A stretch of 64,000 nt of DNA, taken from assembly GCF_000196495.1 (NCBI RefSeq), contig NC_011311.1, positions 19,541 to 83,540 of the forward strand. Direction: 5' to 3'. The translations under genes were made by a program, and so were the position numbers. The notes beneath the pieces were generated by a model that had not been told where the DNA came from, made no database searches, and was given only the letters and a program-made list of their open reading frames with translations. This DNA comes from Aliivibrio salmonicida LFI1238. GTDB lineage: Bacteria > Pseudomonadota > Gammaproteobacteria > Enterobacterales > Vibrionaceae. Within the stretch, counting starts at the first letter, position 1; every line of letters starts with the position of its first letter. This document shows, in pieces, positions 53,221 to 61,763 of the stretch.

Positions 53221-53762
53221 CTGGAGGATGGGGATTTAAAAGATAATGAAGGTGATTTAAGAGGCATTCTTTCTCGTAGCCCCCTAGCGTTCTTGAAGCA
53301 TTTGTTTTTTGCAAAATCAACTAAGTTGATGCCGCCTTTATATGCTTTTTTACCATTCAATGATGCAGATAGAATCTTTGTGGTATTTTGAGAAGTAAAG
53401 CTATCATCGTATAAATTGTCATCAATTAAAAGTCGAAGGCTATACGATGACAATACCTTTAACTCTTCATCTCTAGAGCCACGAACTCCTGGAAACATAA
53501 TGTCATCTCTACGAATTTCATCTCTAATTCTATCTAATACAAAAGAATTTGATTGCATTACCCCTAGGGCTGATATTATTAAATCATCAACTAACACCGT
53601 ATCGATATCATCTCTATCTTCGTTAATAAAAACCCTATCGATGGTTTGCCAGCGAAAAGCGAGGTCGTCTCTATTCAAGGAGAGGTCTATAGACGTAACC
53701 CAATCAACAAAATCAGGATAAATTTCAGAAACTTCTTGTTGAGAAAGGTTTTCTTCAGACAT
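53221..53762 (-). pseudogene. N-terminal part of the split helical GTPase-associated protein
   Basis: It starts directly after the phosphoesterase gene (ATG 53762). The 180 codons encode an acidic helical protein (VSEIYPDFVDWVTSIDLSLN, DDIDTVLVDDLIISALGVMQ). The frame stops 2 codons inside the IS. The other half is at 51531-52140. The loss of a central component may disable the system, or the halves may still work as two chains. Confidence 0.65.
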
Positions 53763-55076
53763 TTATTTTACCTTTTTAATTATAGAATCATGTATAAGTT
53801 GCAATGAGTTATTATCTACAGCTCTATTAAAAGCTACTTTTTGTCTTTCCACTTCAGGAAGTTCCCATTCATCATTGGTTAGTAGATCAAGGGTATTAAG
53901 GATATCTCTTTTATCACTCCCACTTAATTTATAAAAGCTGTAAGAAAGCTCTTTTAAGTTGAGGGTTGCTTTGGGCTCTATTTTTTTTAAGTCAGTAATA
54001 TCTTTTAATATATCATCAACATCTTGTGGGGGAAATGAGCTGTCAATTTCTTGTGATGCCTTAAAATCAGAGGCTTTAGATTTAAAAGACTTAGTGACAG
54101 AAAAAGTCTTTAATATAAAATCATTGTCACCAAAACGTTTTGAAATAAATTGCATAGGACTTGATTGTAGAACACGAACAATAACTTTTACGTCTATTAA
54201 TGCTTTATTATCCTTGATGGTTTTTTGTTTCAGATCCATTATATTGTAACCAGGCTCGTAACCGGCTTCACCTCTGTCAGGATGTAGCGAAATAGCACTG
54301 ACTCTTATACAATTATCACTAGAATCCCACCGGGAACGGTGTTTATGTCCAAATAGTTGGATCTGAATATGATTATCAAGTTGGTCCTTAATATCATCAC
54401 TATCGATAAGCCAATCACAAGGATGGTGCATCATACTTAAATAAATTTGTCCGGGCTCTTGACGGAAGGATGTTTGGCGTCGATCTACAATAAGTTTACC
54501 TGTATTATCTTTGCTACTAGAGAATAGTGTAGTAGTAATACCTCGCAAATTTAATTCAATATCTTCTGATATTTTTATTTTTTGATTCCAATGAGTATTT
54601 TCAGGGCTAATTCCACAATCGTATCTAGCTGCAAAAGTGTTGTAATTTTGCATTGGGTGAAGAATTGAATTTCCTGCACTTGTATCAGAGAGAAATTTAC
54701 AAAACTGGCTATCTCGATCAGTTTTACTTTTAATCTCAGATAATTGACGACGCAAAGCATCAACAACTACACCATCAGCAGCCTGACGATCAACATCATG
54801 GTTTCCCGGTACCACGTATACATTTTGTTTTCTACATCCAGTCTGTGAACAAAGGTCATCTATCCAATTTGCTGCTACCTCATATTCTTCTTGTTTTCCA
54901 GCAAATGCAATGTCACCAGTTATTAATATTGCATCGACATTTTTACCATCCTTTGAGCAATGCTCTTGTATATCTGAACTTAGTTTATCCCGTATAGATG
55001 TATTTGGATCAGTATCTAAATCTAAACATTCAGGGTGCTTGAAATGAATATCAGAAAAGTGAAGTAACCTAATCAA
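53763..55076 (-). CDS. Calcineurin-like metallophosphoesterase of the GTPase operon
   Basis: A 437-residue protein. All metal motifs are present: HFSDIHF (D-x-H), LITGDIAFAG, VVPGNHDVD, LSMMHHPCDW and LFGHKHRS. These form a dinuclear metal centre for phosphoester hydrolysis. The C-terminal 100 residues (TLNLKELSYSFYKLSGSDKR, DILNTLDLLTNDEWELP) form a helical, death-fold-like adaptor candidate. It is the first gene of the minus-strand operon, and the next gene starts at the base after its stop. It could cut nucleotides or nucleic acid as the effector of the GTPase system. Confidence 0.8.
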   Translation of the reverse strand: MIRLLHFSDIHFKHPECLDLDTDPNTSIRDKLSSDIQEHCSKDGKNVDAILITGDIAFAGKQEEYEVAANWIDDLCSQTGCRKQNVYVVPGNHDVDRQAADGVVVDALRRQLSEIKSKTDRDSQFCKFLSDTSAGNSILHPMQNYNTFAARYDCGISPENTHWNQKIKISEDIELNLRGITTTLFSSSKDNTGKLIVDRRQTSFRQEPGQIYLSMMHHPCDWLIDSDDIKDQLDNHIQIQLFGHKHRSRWDSSDNCIRVSAISLHPDRGEAGYEPGYNIMDLKQKTIKDNKALIDVKVIVRVLQSSPMQFISKRFGDNDFILKTFSVTKSFKSKASDFKASQEIDSSFPPQDVDDILKDITDLKKIEPKATLNLKELSYSFYKLSGSDKRDILNTLDLLTNDEWELPEVERQKVAFNRAVDNNSLQLIHDSIIKKVK

Positions 55077-55387
55077 GAAAACCTCGTCATGATTTGTTAT
55101 GAGTAATGTGGATTACTCCAATTATAATAGATAGTTACAAGTATTAGTTAGTAGTAAATCACGATAAGTACTTTTTTTATTACATTATTTCCTGATTATT
55201 ACCAACCAAAACTCAATCAATTTAAGTAATTACTCAGGTATCGTGCAGTTTGAATACTTGAGTTAATAAACCATTCAATCATTTTGCAAAAGTAAAGCAC
55301 GGATGTTGTGACATAGTGAATTTACTCACGTCACTATATTTTTCTAAAACTGTTTTAGTTCATTAAATTTATTAGTACATCGAGTGA
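55077..55387. other. Intergenic region before the phosphoesterase operon
   Basis: AT-rich, with no gene. It should contain the operon promoter reading left. No clear repeat of the island element is present here. Confidence 0.4.
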
Positions 55388-57400
55388 TTAAAGCTCGGTA
55401 TAACAGAATTCTTTAAGGGAATAGAGCTTTTTAAGAGGTTTTGGCTCTAGCGATTGTAAGTTGTTATGAACGTAGAAAGCACAGCGTAGCAAACCTTGAT
55501 AATTATCCATCATATATGTTTTGTAAAATTCTAGCCCCTTTGGCGATAATTTGCTTATCTGATTCGTTTCTGCGTCTACTTTCTTAATGATTTGTTCCGT
55601 AAATCTCTGAATAATATTCTTAATCTCAACCTGCTCAGTTAAGCACATTTCCTCCTTGCTGTTTTTACTACTGTACGTTTTAGACAAAGCATTCATTGCT
55701 TTGTCTAGCTCATCCTTGTACAAAGTTTTATCATTCCATCCTTTGCTCAATTTGGGGAAATTTTGTTGGCGATACTTTTCAACAGAGCGCTTCTTCCAAA
55801 AATTAAATAACGTCACTAAATGTGACGCTTCATCATTTAGCTCTCTCGAGCGCAATGAGGTAACTAAACGTGTTAATTTGATCTCATAGGTACGAGTAGG
55901 CAACTCATCAAACCCTACAGTTAGCATCTCAGAAAAGCATCTGACTTCCTCCATAAGATTAATATAATCTGGGTTACCTTTATCCTGCTTTTCTTTTATC
56001 TCTTCATCTTGCTTCAACATAACCGAAGCCATCAGCTTATTGGCTCGTTCAAACCGTTTTTTTATCAGGCTAAAAGCAGCATATGTTGAAATTCGCCCCC
56101 ACATTTGTTCTAAATGTTCAATCTCTGAACCTGCATTAAAGTAAGTCGAACTATATTTACCCAACCTTATCTTTTGATTTACGCTACTTCGGATTAAAAC
56201 GATGCGCTTACATCTATCTGCGCGAACTATTTGTTCTCGAATCGCTTGCTTATTATTGGAAAGTTGTTTTTTGGCTATGTTTACTCTTTTTTCAAGATGA
56301 GATTGAAAACGGTAATCATCCGCAATATAACGGAATAGATAAAGTTGCTCACAGATCTCTTCAATTATCTCTAATCTATCCGCTTTAGCCGCGGTTCCAA
56401 CCGCTTTTCTAATTAGTTTAATACGTTTAACTAGCTCTAACCTTTTTGACTTTTTATGCTCTTGTTGGGCAATTTCAAAGCTTAAAGAGCTTTGTATCAC
56501 ATATGGAAGTCGTTTAGCCGGAGAAAGTTTGAGTTCATCCAACGAGCTCAAGACTGATTTAAGTTCAATATCAAAGCTATTGGTTGATCTTTGATATTCA
56601 CCTACAGGGTATCTAACTTCAAAATGTAATATTCCATACTTTTCGGTAAGTAATTTTGCTTCATCAGTAAGTACAAATGCGTTACATTCAACGAGAGTAA
56701 ATGAGTGGGGAGCGAGATCTTTACGTGCAGTAGGTGACCCGAATAAGATCAAGTTGAAAGTTGCTATATTGCGCTCTTGGCAGTCCGGGCTAAATAACCA
56801 GATTAAATTGATATTTTGATCTCGAAAAAATGTTTCTCGTTCAGCAACAACTACTGGACTAATCCACCAACGAGTTAATTCTATTGCGTAGTGGTTGCCT
56901 TTTGTATCTGAGAAAGAAATATCAGGTCTTCTTCTTCCATTAACCTCTGGATCTTTAGAAAAAATATAACGTTCAACGGCTATAGTATTAGTGTCAACAA
57001 AGAGTGACTGCTTCAACTGCTCAACCAACCATTGTTTCGTATTAATGTGCCATTGTCCTTCTCTTAGGTGAGCAACATTAGTCCCAAAGAAACTGTTAGC
57101 TTTTGAATAATAGAAACAAGAATGCGTAACATCAAGATCCGGTGAACGATTAATATCATGCTTGAAGTGTCCACAGGCTGTCACCGATTCAGCAACATAG
57201 ATTAATGGACAAAAACATTCAGCGCATTTAATAAAAACCTTGCCCTTTACTGCTGCATTGGAAATGTGTGACTTGAGAATAGATTGAATTATTAACTGAT
57301 CATTTTCGCCTATCTCTGCAATTAATTGATTAGCTGTGCAAACTCCATTCCTTTCATTTATTAACATTTCCCACATGTCATGCTTTTGTGAACTATCCAT
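55388..57400 (-). CDS. Large protein with Cys-rich N-terminus and nuclease-like motif (CoiA/DUF6035-like)
   Basis: A 670-residue protein. An N-terminal cysteine-rich segment (FIKCAECFCPLIY, then ACGHFKHD and THSCFYYSK) may bind zinc. Near residues 155-175 the pattern GRRRPDISF, a short loop and YAIELTRWW resembles the PD-(D/E)xK nuclease core of CoiA-like proteins, although the lysine is replaced by threonine. A long helical region follows (residues 290-660). The rest has no family I can name. The gene lies 312 bp upstream of the phosphoesterase operon on the same strand and could belong to it or be a separate defence gene. Confidence 0.55.
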   Translation of the reverse strand: MDSSQKHDMWEMLINERNGVCTANQLIAEIGENDQLIIQSILKSHISNAAVKGKVFIKCAECFCPLIYVAESVTACGHFKHDINRSPDLDVTHSCFYYSKANSFFGTNVAHLREGQWHINTKQWLVEQLKQSLFVDTNTIAVERYIFSKDPEVNGRRRPDISFSDTKGNHYAIELTRWWISPVVVAERETFFRDQNINLIWLFSPDCQERNIATFNLILFGSPTARKDLAPHSFTLVECNAFVLTDEAKLLTEKYGILHFEVRYPVGEYQRSTNSFDIELKSVLSSLDELKLSPAKRLPYVIQSSLSFEIAQQEHKKSKRLELVKRIKLIRKAVGTAAKADRLEIIEEICEQLYLFRYIADDYRFQSHLEKRVNIAKKQLSNNKQAIREQIVRADRCKRIVLIRSSVNQKIRLGKYSSTYFNAGSEIEHLEQMWGRISTYAAFSLIKKRFERANKLMASVMLKQDEEIKEKQDKGNPDYINLMEEVRCFSEMLTVGFDELPTRTYEIKLTRLVTSLRSRELNDEASHLVTLFNFWKKRSVEKYRQQNFPKLSKGWNDKTLYKDELDKAMNALSKTYSSKNSKEEMCLTEQVEIKNIIQRFTEQIIKKVDAETNQISKLSPKGLEFYKTYMMDNYQGLLRCAFYVHNNLQSLEPKPLKKLYSLKEFCYTEL

Positions 57401-57534
57401 TGTTTCCTCTTGGTACCATATTACCGAAAATAGATATATTTCTTGCTCTGCTAACGTATTTCCAAGAGCCTTGAATTATGATGATGTTGACTTAATTAAT
57501 TTATATCAAAAAAACATATTATTTTAATAAAATA

Positions 57535-57810
57535 TTATGGGTTTAGAGTCTCTTTTAACGCCTTCCCAGCTTTAAATACCAGTGCATTACTGGCCGCAAT
57601 CTGGATCATATCCCCCGTTTTAGGGTTTCGACCTTCGCGAGCTGCTCGAGGGTTGACTTTGAAGGTCCCAAATCCAACCAAGGCGACGTCATCACCTTCT
57701 TTTAATGCCGTAGTAATAATGTCAACGGTCGCATTTAATGTGGCCGTAGCTCTTTGTTGTGATAAATCCGCAGACTCAGCAATGTGCCATACTAATTCTT
57801 TTTTATTCAT
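57535..57810 (-). CDS. HU-family nucleoid protein (second copy)
   Basis: A 91-residue HU-like protein: MNKKELVWHIAESADLSQQR, GFGTFKVNPRAAREGRNPKT, VFKAGKALKETLN. The true start is ATG 57810; an upstream in-frame ATG adds unrelated residues. It is clearly a relative of the HU gene at 11821-12096 but differs at many positions, so it is not a recent duplicate. It follows closely behind a gene of unknown role near the replication region and may help open or bend the origin. Confidence 0.92.
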   Translation of the reverse strand: MNKKELVWHIAESADLSQQRATATLNATVDIITTALKEGDDVALVGFGTFKVNPRAAREGRNPKTGDMIQIAASNALVFKAGKALKETLNP

Positions 57811-57823
57811 GTACTTTAATTCC

Positions 57824-58420
57824 CTACATTTTTTTAGTTTCTGATATTTTATGCAGTAATAGGGTGGCACTGTTGTCATCTGGCGCAGTAGACACATGCT
57901 CCGCGATAAACATCCCGCCATGACCATTAATAATATCCACCAATCGATCAGGTTCATCCATTATGATGAAATTGGGTAACGGCTCAATCAATACGTTTTC
58001 ATCATTAAAGCATCGGCTAATGGTCTCTTCATTGGAATAAATCACGCCAGCTTTTCGTTCAATACTAGGATCATCTAACGTCGATTCAAAACCATGCGCT
58101 TCATAAAGATAGGTTAATAGAATAAAAAGATGATCTGCATCGGTAAATTTTTCGCCATACTCACAATTCACTTTATGTAATTCCCCTAATTTTTGCTCTA
58201 GGCTTTTCCCCTTACGTCCTTGGGCAATAATAACTTTGATGTCTTTCTTAATGATAGCGTTACAAGGTAACGCCATTTGATTTTTTAAAAATTTATTCAG
58301 TCGTTCATTGCGTTTTTTCATCGGGACAAATTGAGAGGCTCTGTCGATGTAACTATACAAATGAAGTAAAGCAAGGGTGGTAAGCTCAGTAAATGCTTGG
58401 TGATACTTTAGTTTGCTCAT
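57824..58420 (-). CDS. Hypothetical protein upstream of the HU gene
   Basis: A 198-residue protein of no recognised family. The N-terminal half is basic and helical (YHQAFTELTTLALLHLYSYI, KKRNERLNKFLKNQMALPC). The rest is mixed (DADHLFILLTYLYEAHG, RLVDIINGHGGMFIAEHV). Only 13 bp separate it from the HU gene, so they form an operon. Being next to the origin suggests a role in replication or maintenance, without sequence proof. Confidence 0.5.
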   Translation of the reverse strand: MSKLKYHQAFTELTTLALLHLYSYIDRASQFVPMKKRNERLNKFLKNQMALPCNAIIKKDIKVIIAQGRKGKSLEQKLGELHKVNCEYGEKFTDADHLFILLTYLYEAHGFESTLDDPSIERKAGVIYSNEETISRCFNDENVLIEPLPNFIIMDEPDRLVDIINGHGGMFIAEHVSTAPDDNSATLLLHKISETKKM

Positions 58421-59216
58421 AACTCTTGTTCATGTCAGTAAAACGGCTCAATGGGAGCCGATAATAGACGGTTATTTTATCAGGAAATGAAAAAAGTCTA
58501 TGTTATTGATGTGATTTTTCATTTAAAAATGCGTTTTAACGCGTTAAAGCCGTTTTTAAATACAAAGTGATGCCACTAAAGAAGCCTGAAAGGGTAATGA
58601 CTCGATGATGCGTTAAGTTAGTAGACCAGAGTCACTCACGACCACGTTATTGTTTGTAAGCCCATAGAGAAAGAAATAACGGCTAATTAACAGCAACCTC
58701 AGCCCCTTTCCTGCCAAGATGCTCTTAAGTGCGTTGATTTTTCAGGGTGCATTGTATCTTCCTGTCGGATGACGAAAGAAATGTTCAGCGCAGCCAGTGA
58801 TATCGATGAATTGATTTATAACGATGGTTTGAACTGGCTGGGGGCCCGTTCATTTTTAATTGATGGAGTTAGTGTGAGAGATAAGGTTAATAAAAATGAA
58901 TGGGAGGTACTTATGCTCTTATTCTTTTGTTAAATATTTATTTACTTATTTATTTAAATACAAAGTACTAATACGTTAGTACTCATAACCGCAGTCGCTT
59001 ATTGTTTCCAATTCTAGGGCTTTTTTTTAAGGTGATGTTCTTGCACTACCTTAGTTGTGGATAAAGAAATAAGGAGGACATTGATAAGAAAGGACGTGAT
59101 AATGGAGGGGTTAAGTCGTCGTCGTTGTCGTATTTCGATATAAAAAGGGAGTCAAAGACGTATTCAATAGGCTCAGACGTGCGAATGCCTCCGCTTGCGC
59201 GGATACGTTTATCACA
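58421..59216. other. Probable replication origin region
   Basis: About 800 bp without a gene, located downstream of repA, where IncFII-type replicons place oriR. It is AT-rich with blocks such as the TTTATTTACTTATTTATTTA stretch near 58930 that could melt. It contains an exact DnaA box (59056-59064). Confidence 0.6.
59056..59064 (-). promoter_or_regulatory. DnaA box
   Basis: TGTGGATAA is the exact complement of the consensus TTATCCACA. It is about 150 bp downstream of the repA stop, matching the DnaA box of IncFII-like origins. Confidence 0.65.
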
Positions 59217-60044
59217 TCAATGGGGAGAAAGGTGAGGCTGATACGCTTCAAAGACGGTTTTTACGCTCTGAGCAAAGCCATTGAGCTTCTCAGCGTTAAA
59301 GACTTCTTGTACACCAGAGGCGATTTCTCGGAACGACATCCAAGAAAAACGTAATCCTTTTTGCTCTTGGCGTTTTCGAGACGCAATGATCAACGCACAA
59401 ATATTACTGTAACGAACGACTTTTAAATCAGAGAAGAAACGCTCAGTGAATTGTTTATAGGCAGGCGCACTGCGAATAGTGCCCTCTTTCATATCAACAC
59501 ACACGTTGACACGTTCACTGTGTAAATAACCGGCGCGTTTTAGGTACGAGATAGCTTTAGCAAACGACTTAGGTGAAATAAAACGCCCAAAACGTAACGC
59601 ATAATCTTCTTGTAAATGATCATAGCTAATCGTTTTAAGGCCAGCTTCCGTTGGTAATCCAATGCGGCCACCGATAAGATCCGTATTCACAATGATGCAA
59701 GCCAGTACATTCGCAACCAATCGTCGGCACTGAATGTTATTCACGCCTTCACCGCCCCACGCATTCAACGCAGGAAAACGATTTGGATGATCAATAAACT
59801 CTTCACAGGATTTTAAGATACGCGCGTATTCAGGTGGCAAGGTTTCCCATTTACCACTGCGCAGTAAACGACGAGAGCGAAACTCAAATTTAAAAGGGGT
59901 CTTAGGTTTCTTATCGTTTTCTTCTTCAACGACAGAGCGGTGAAGCGAGATCAGCTCTTGCTTACGCACTTTACGTTTAGCACGATACTCAGCGTCATAC
60001 TCTTTTTTAGTTTGAAGTGTAAAATGAAGATCAGAAGGCTTCAT
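59217..60044 (-). CDS. repA: RepA replication initiator (IncFII-like)
   Basis: A 275-residue initiator that should bind the origin downstream of its own gene and load the replisome. It matches the RepFIIA/RepL family in size and motifs: FKFEFRSRRLLRSGKWETLPPEYARI, RFPALNAWGGEGVNNIQCRR, GRFISPKSFAKAISYLKRAGYL. ATG 60044 is preceded by GAGGA (8-bp spacer); an earlier in-frame start at 60077 lacks a ribosome site. Its start lies inside the end of a 41-codon leader peptide, so translation is likely coupled and controlled by antisense RNA. Confidence 0.88.
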   Translation of the reverse strand: MKPSDLHFTLQTKKEYDAEYRAKRKVRKQELISLHRSVVEEENDKKPKTPFKFEFRSRRLLRSGKWETLPPEYARILKSCEEFIDHPNRFPALNAWGGEGVNNIQCRRLVANVLACIIVNTDLIGGRIGLPTEAGLKTISYDHLQEDYALRFGRFISPKSFAKAISYLKRAGYLHSERVNVCVDMKEGTIRSAPAYKQFTERFFSDLKVVRYSNICALIIASRKRQEQKGLRFSWMSFREIASGVQEVFNAEKLNGFAQSVKTVFEAYQPHLSPH

Positions 60045-60156
60045 GAGACACATCCTCAACATAATCACACAGAGCATAAGCTAAGGTATTACGATGATAG
60101 GAGTCGTGTCTGGATTTTCTCTGCTGCAAGATGCAGCTATAGGGTACATTTAGCAT
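60031..60156 (-). CDS. RepA leader peptide (Tap/RepB-like)
   Basis: A 41-codon frame starting ATG 60156 and ending TGA 60031, 14 bp inside repA. It begins MLNVPYSCILQQRKSRHD. An overlapping leader whose translation opens the repA ribosome site is the hallmark of IncFII and IncL/M control. A stem (GCTGCA and TGCAGC around TCT) lies in the leader and may be the antisense RNA contact. Confidence 0.6.
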   Translation of the reverse strand: MLNVPYSCILQQRKSRHDSYHRNTLAYALCDYVEDVSHEAF

Positions 60157-60621
60157 AATTAGATTCTCTACAGTTTAAGGGTTACCTAGGTGATTAATCC
60201 AGGTAATAGAAATAATCTATAGTAAAAGATCTAAAAGATCAACTGATTGTTTTTTAGCAAATTTTAGACACAAAAAAGCCGACCCTGTAGAGGAAGCCGG
60301 CTTTTTTGCAAATGCTATATTGTCTCGGAATCACCCTTAACACATTCTAATTCATAAAATACACTGCATAATAAACTTATGCAGGTAGCGTGCTATGCAA
60401 TGCACTTTGAACTGTCTTTATTGTAGAAAACCAAGAGATGTTTTACAAGAGAAATTAGTGATTAATTAAAAAAAAGATAAAGTACTGTTTTTTTGATCAG
60501 CGTTCATTGACAAAATGGTTACAATTGATACAATCTTAATCAGTAATTAAATCGCCACTAGAACGAGCTGTAACTCGCTCTAGCAGCTAACCCAAAACCT
60601 ACATAACCTAGGAATTGAACT
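60157..60621. other. rep leader and control region
   Basis: No gene is seen. On the minus strand TTGATC, 17 bp, TAGATT near 60235 is a weak candidate promoter for the rep message. A bidirectional terminator lies at 60272-60307. An antisense regulatory RNA is expected here but cannot be located by eye. Confidence 0.45.
60272..60307. terminator. Bidirectional terminator upstream of the rep leader
   Basis: AAAAAAGCCG and CGGCTTTTTT around a 16-nt loop, with A/T tracts on both strands. It insulates rep from the genes on the right. Confidence 0.8.
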
Positions 60622-60747
60622 ATGAAAAATAGTACCTTTCTCGTGCGTGTTTGTCACGCTTTCTACAAACTGTTTTCCTCATTTGTGGTGACACGATTCA
60701 ATTTAAATCCTACGACGACTCCCTATTCATTAAATAGGGAGTCATAA
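60622..60747 (+). CDS. Small peptide upstream of the HTH gene
   Basis: A 41-residue frame with an AGGA ribosome site ahead of ATG 60622. The product (MKNSTFLVRVCHAFYKLFSS, then FVVTRFNLNP) has an amphipathic or membrane-associated part. Its stop is one base before the ATG of the LuxR-type gene, and TTCATTAAATAGGGAGTCA forms the overlapping ribosome site. It is probably co-translated with it. Confidence 0.4.
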   Translation: MKNSTFLVRVCHAFYKLFSSFVVTRFNLNPTTTPYSLNRES

Positions 60748-60748
60748 A

Positions 60749-60985
60749 ATGAATGCTTTAAGCTCACCTCAAAGATGGAAGAAATTATTTCCAGAATTAA
60801 CAGAAAAACAATTCCTTTGCCTTTTTTACTATTCCATTGGCTTTAACTCTAAGCGTATTGGTACATTAATGCATTGTGAGGCTCAAACGATACGTAATCA
60901 AATTCAGATTTTAAAACAAATATTTTATATCGATAAAGCCTCTGATTTAAGAGCAGTTTTATTATTAAGAATTTTCATGACTTAA
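60749..60985 (+). CDS. Small LuxR-type HTH protein
   Basis: A 78-residue protein that is essentially one LuxR/GerE helix-turn-helix: LTEKQFLCLFYYSIGFNSKR, then IGTLMHCEAQTIRNQIQILKQIF. No sensor domain is present. It may regulate plasmid genes or copy number, given its place next to the rep region. GGGAGTC lies just before the ATG. Confidence 0.7.
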   Translation: MNALSSPQRWKKLFPELTEKQFLCLFYYSIGFNSKRIGTLMHCEAQTIRNQIQILKQIFYIDKASDLRAVLLLRIFMT

Positions 60986-61013
60986 CCTAAGCCCTGATTG
61001 ATGGGCGGTATAT

Positions 61014-61763
61014 TTAATATCCTTTTAAAAACCCCCCATCTAGTAAAATATTTTGCCCTGTCATATGGGCAACCATCGGACCCACCAATGACTGGATTGC
61101 ACTTACAACCTCATCGACAGTTGCATATTTTTTCATAGGAATATTACTAACCTCTTCTTTCATCATATCCTCAAAACTTACATTCCGCATTTCTGCTTTC
61201 GATTCAATTTTTTTGATATAAGCTTCCGTCATAACACCACCTAAAGATAATGTATTGATAGATATATTTTTCTCACCAAATGCCAATGCCATTGTCTTTG
61301 CTTGCCCTAACCATGCATTCCTTAAGCAATTATTACTTGCATAGTTAGTCAATGCTGATTTACTGCTCAATCCTGATATAAATAGGATTTTAGCGCCTTC
61401 ATTCACACTATCACTTTCAAATAATTTTTTAAGTAAACTTAAAGGGTTAATAAAAAAGTTACTATACAATTCAGACCATTCTTCATTACTAGGAAATATT
61501 TTATTAGTTGCTGGTATTCTTGGTATTATAAATATGATCTTATCAATTTTATCTTCCGAACTAATCGTCTCAGCCGCACTATTGACACTCTCAACATTAA
61601 AAAAATCTAATTCAACTAACTTAGTTTTACACTCTAAAGAATCAGATAGATTTATTAATTTTTCTGTATTTCGTCCGGTCATTATTAAATGATCACACGA
61701 AAAAGCCTTTACAACTTCAGACCCTAAATGACTTGTCGCACAGGTGATTAATGTGGTTTTCAT
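61014..61763 (-). CDS. Short-chain dehydrogenase/reductase
   Basis: A 249-residue SDR. The N-terminal nucleotide-binding part is unusual (TLITCATSHLGSEVVKAFS, without the normal Gly-x3-Gly-x-Gly). IIFIIPRIPATNKI replaces the NNAG motif. The active-site tyrosine is probably in ALTNYASNNCLRNAW (Y-x3-N rather than Y-x3-K), and the C-terminus has GGVMTEAYI and GQNILLDGGF. The changed Lys and Gly residues suggest altered or lost catalysis, possibly a sensor-like role. It overlaps the LytTR gene by 4 bases (ATGA) and is the last gene of a three-gene operon. Confidence 0.8.
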   Translation of the reverse strand: MKTTLITCATSHLGSEVVKAFSCDHLIMTGRNTEKLINLSDSLECKTKLVELDFFNVESVNSAAETISSEDKIDKIIFIIPRIPATNKIFPSNEEWSELYSNFFINPLSLLKKLFESDSVNEGAKILFISGLSSKSALTNYASNNCLRNAWLGQAKTMALAFGEKNISINTLSLGGVMTEAYIKKIESKAEMRNVSFEDMMKEEVSNIPMKKYATVDEVVSAIQSLVGPMVAHMTGQNILLDGGFLKGY

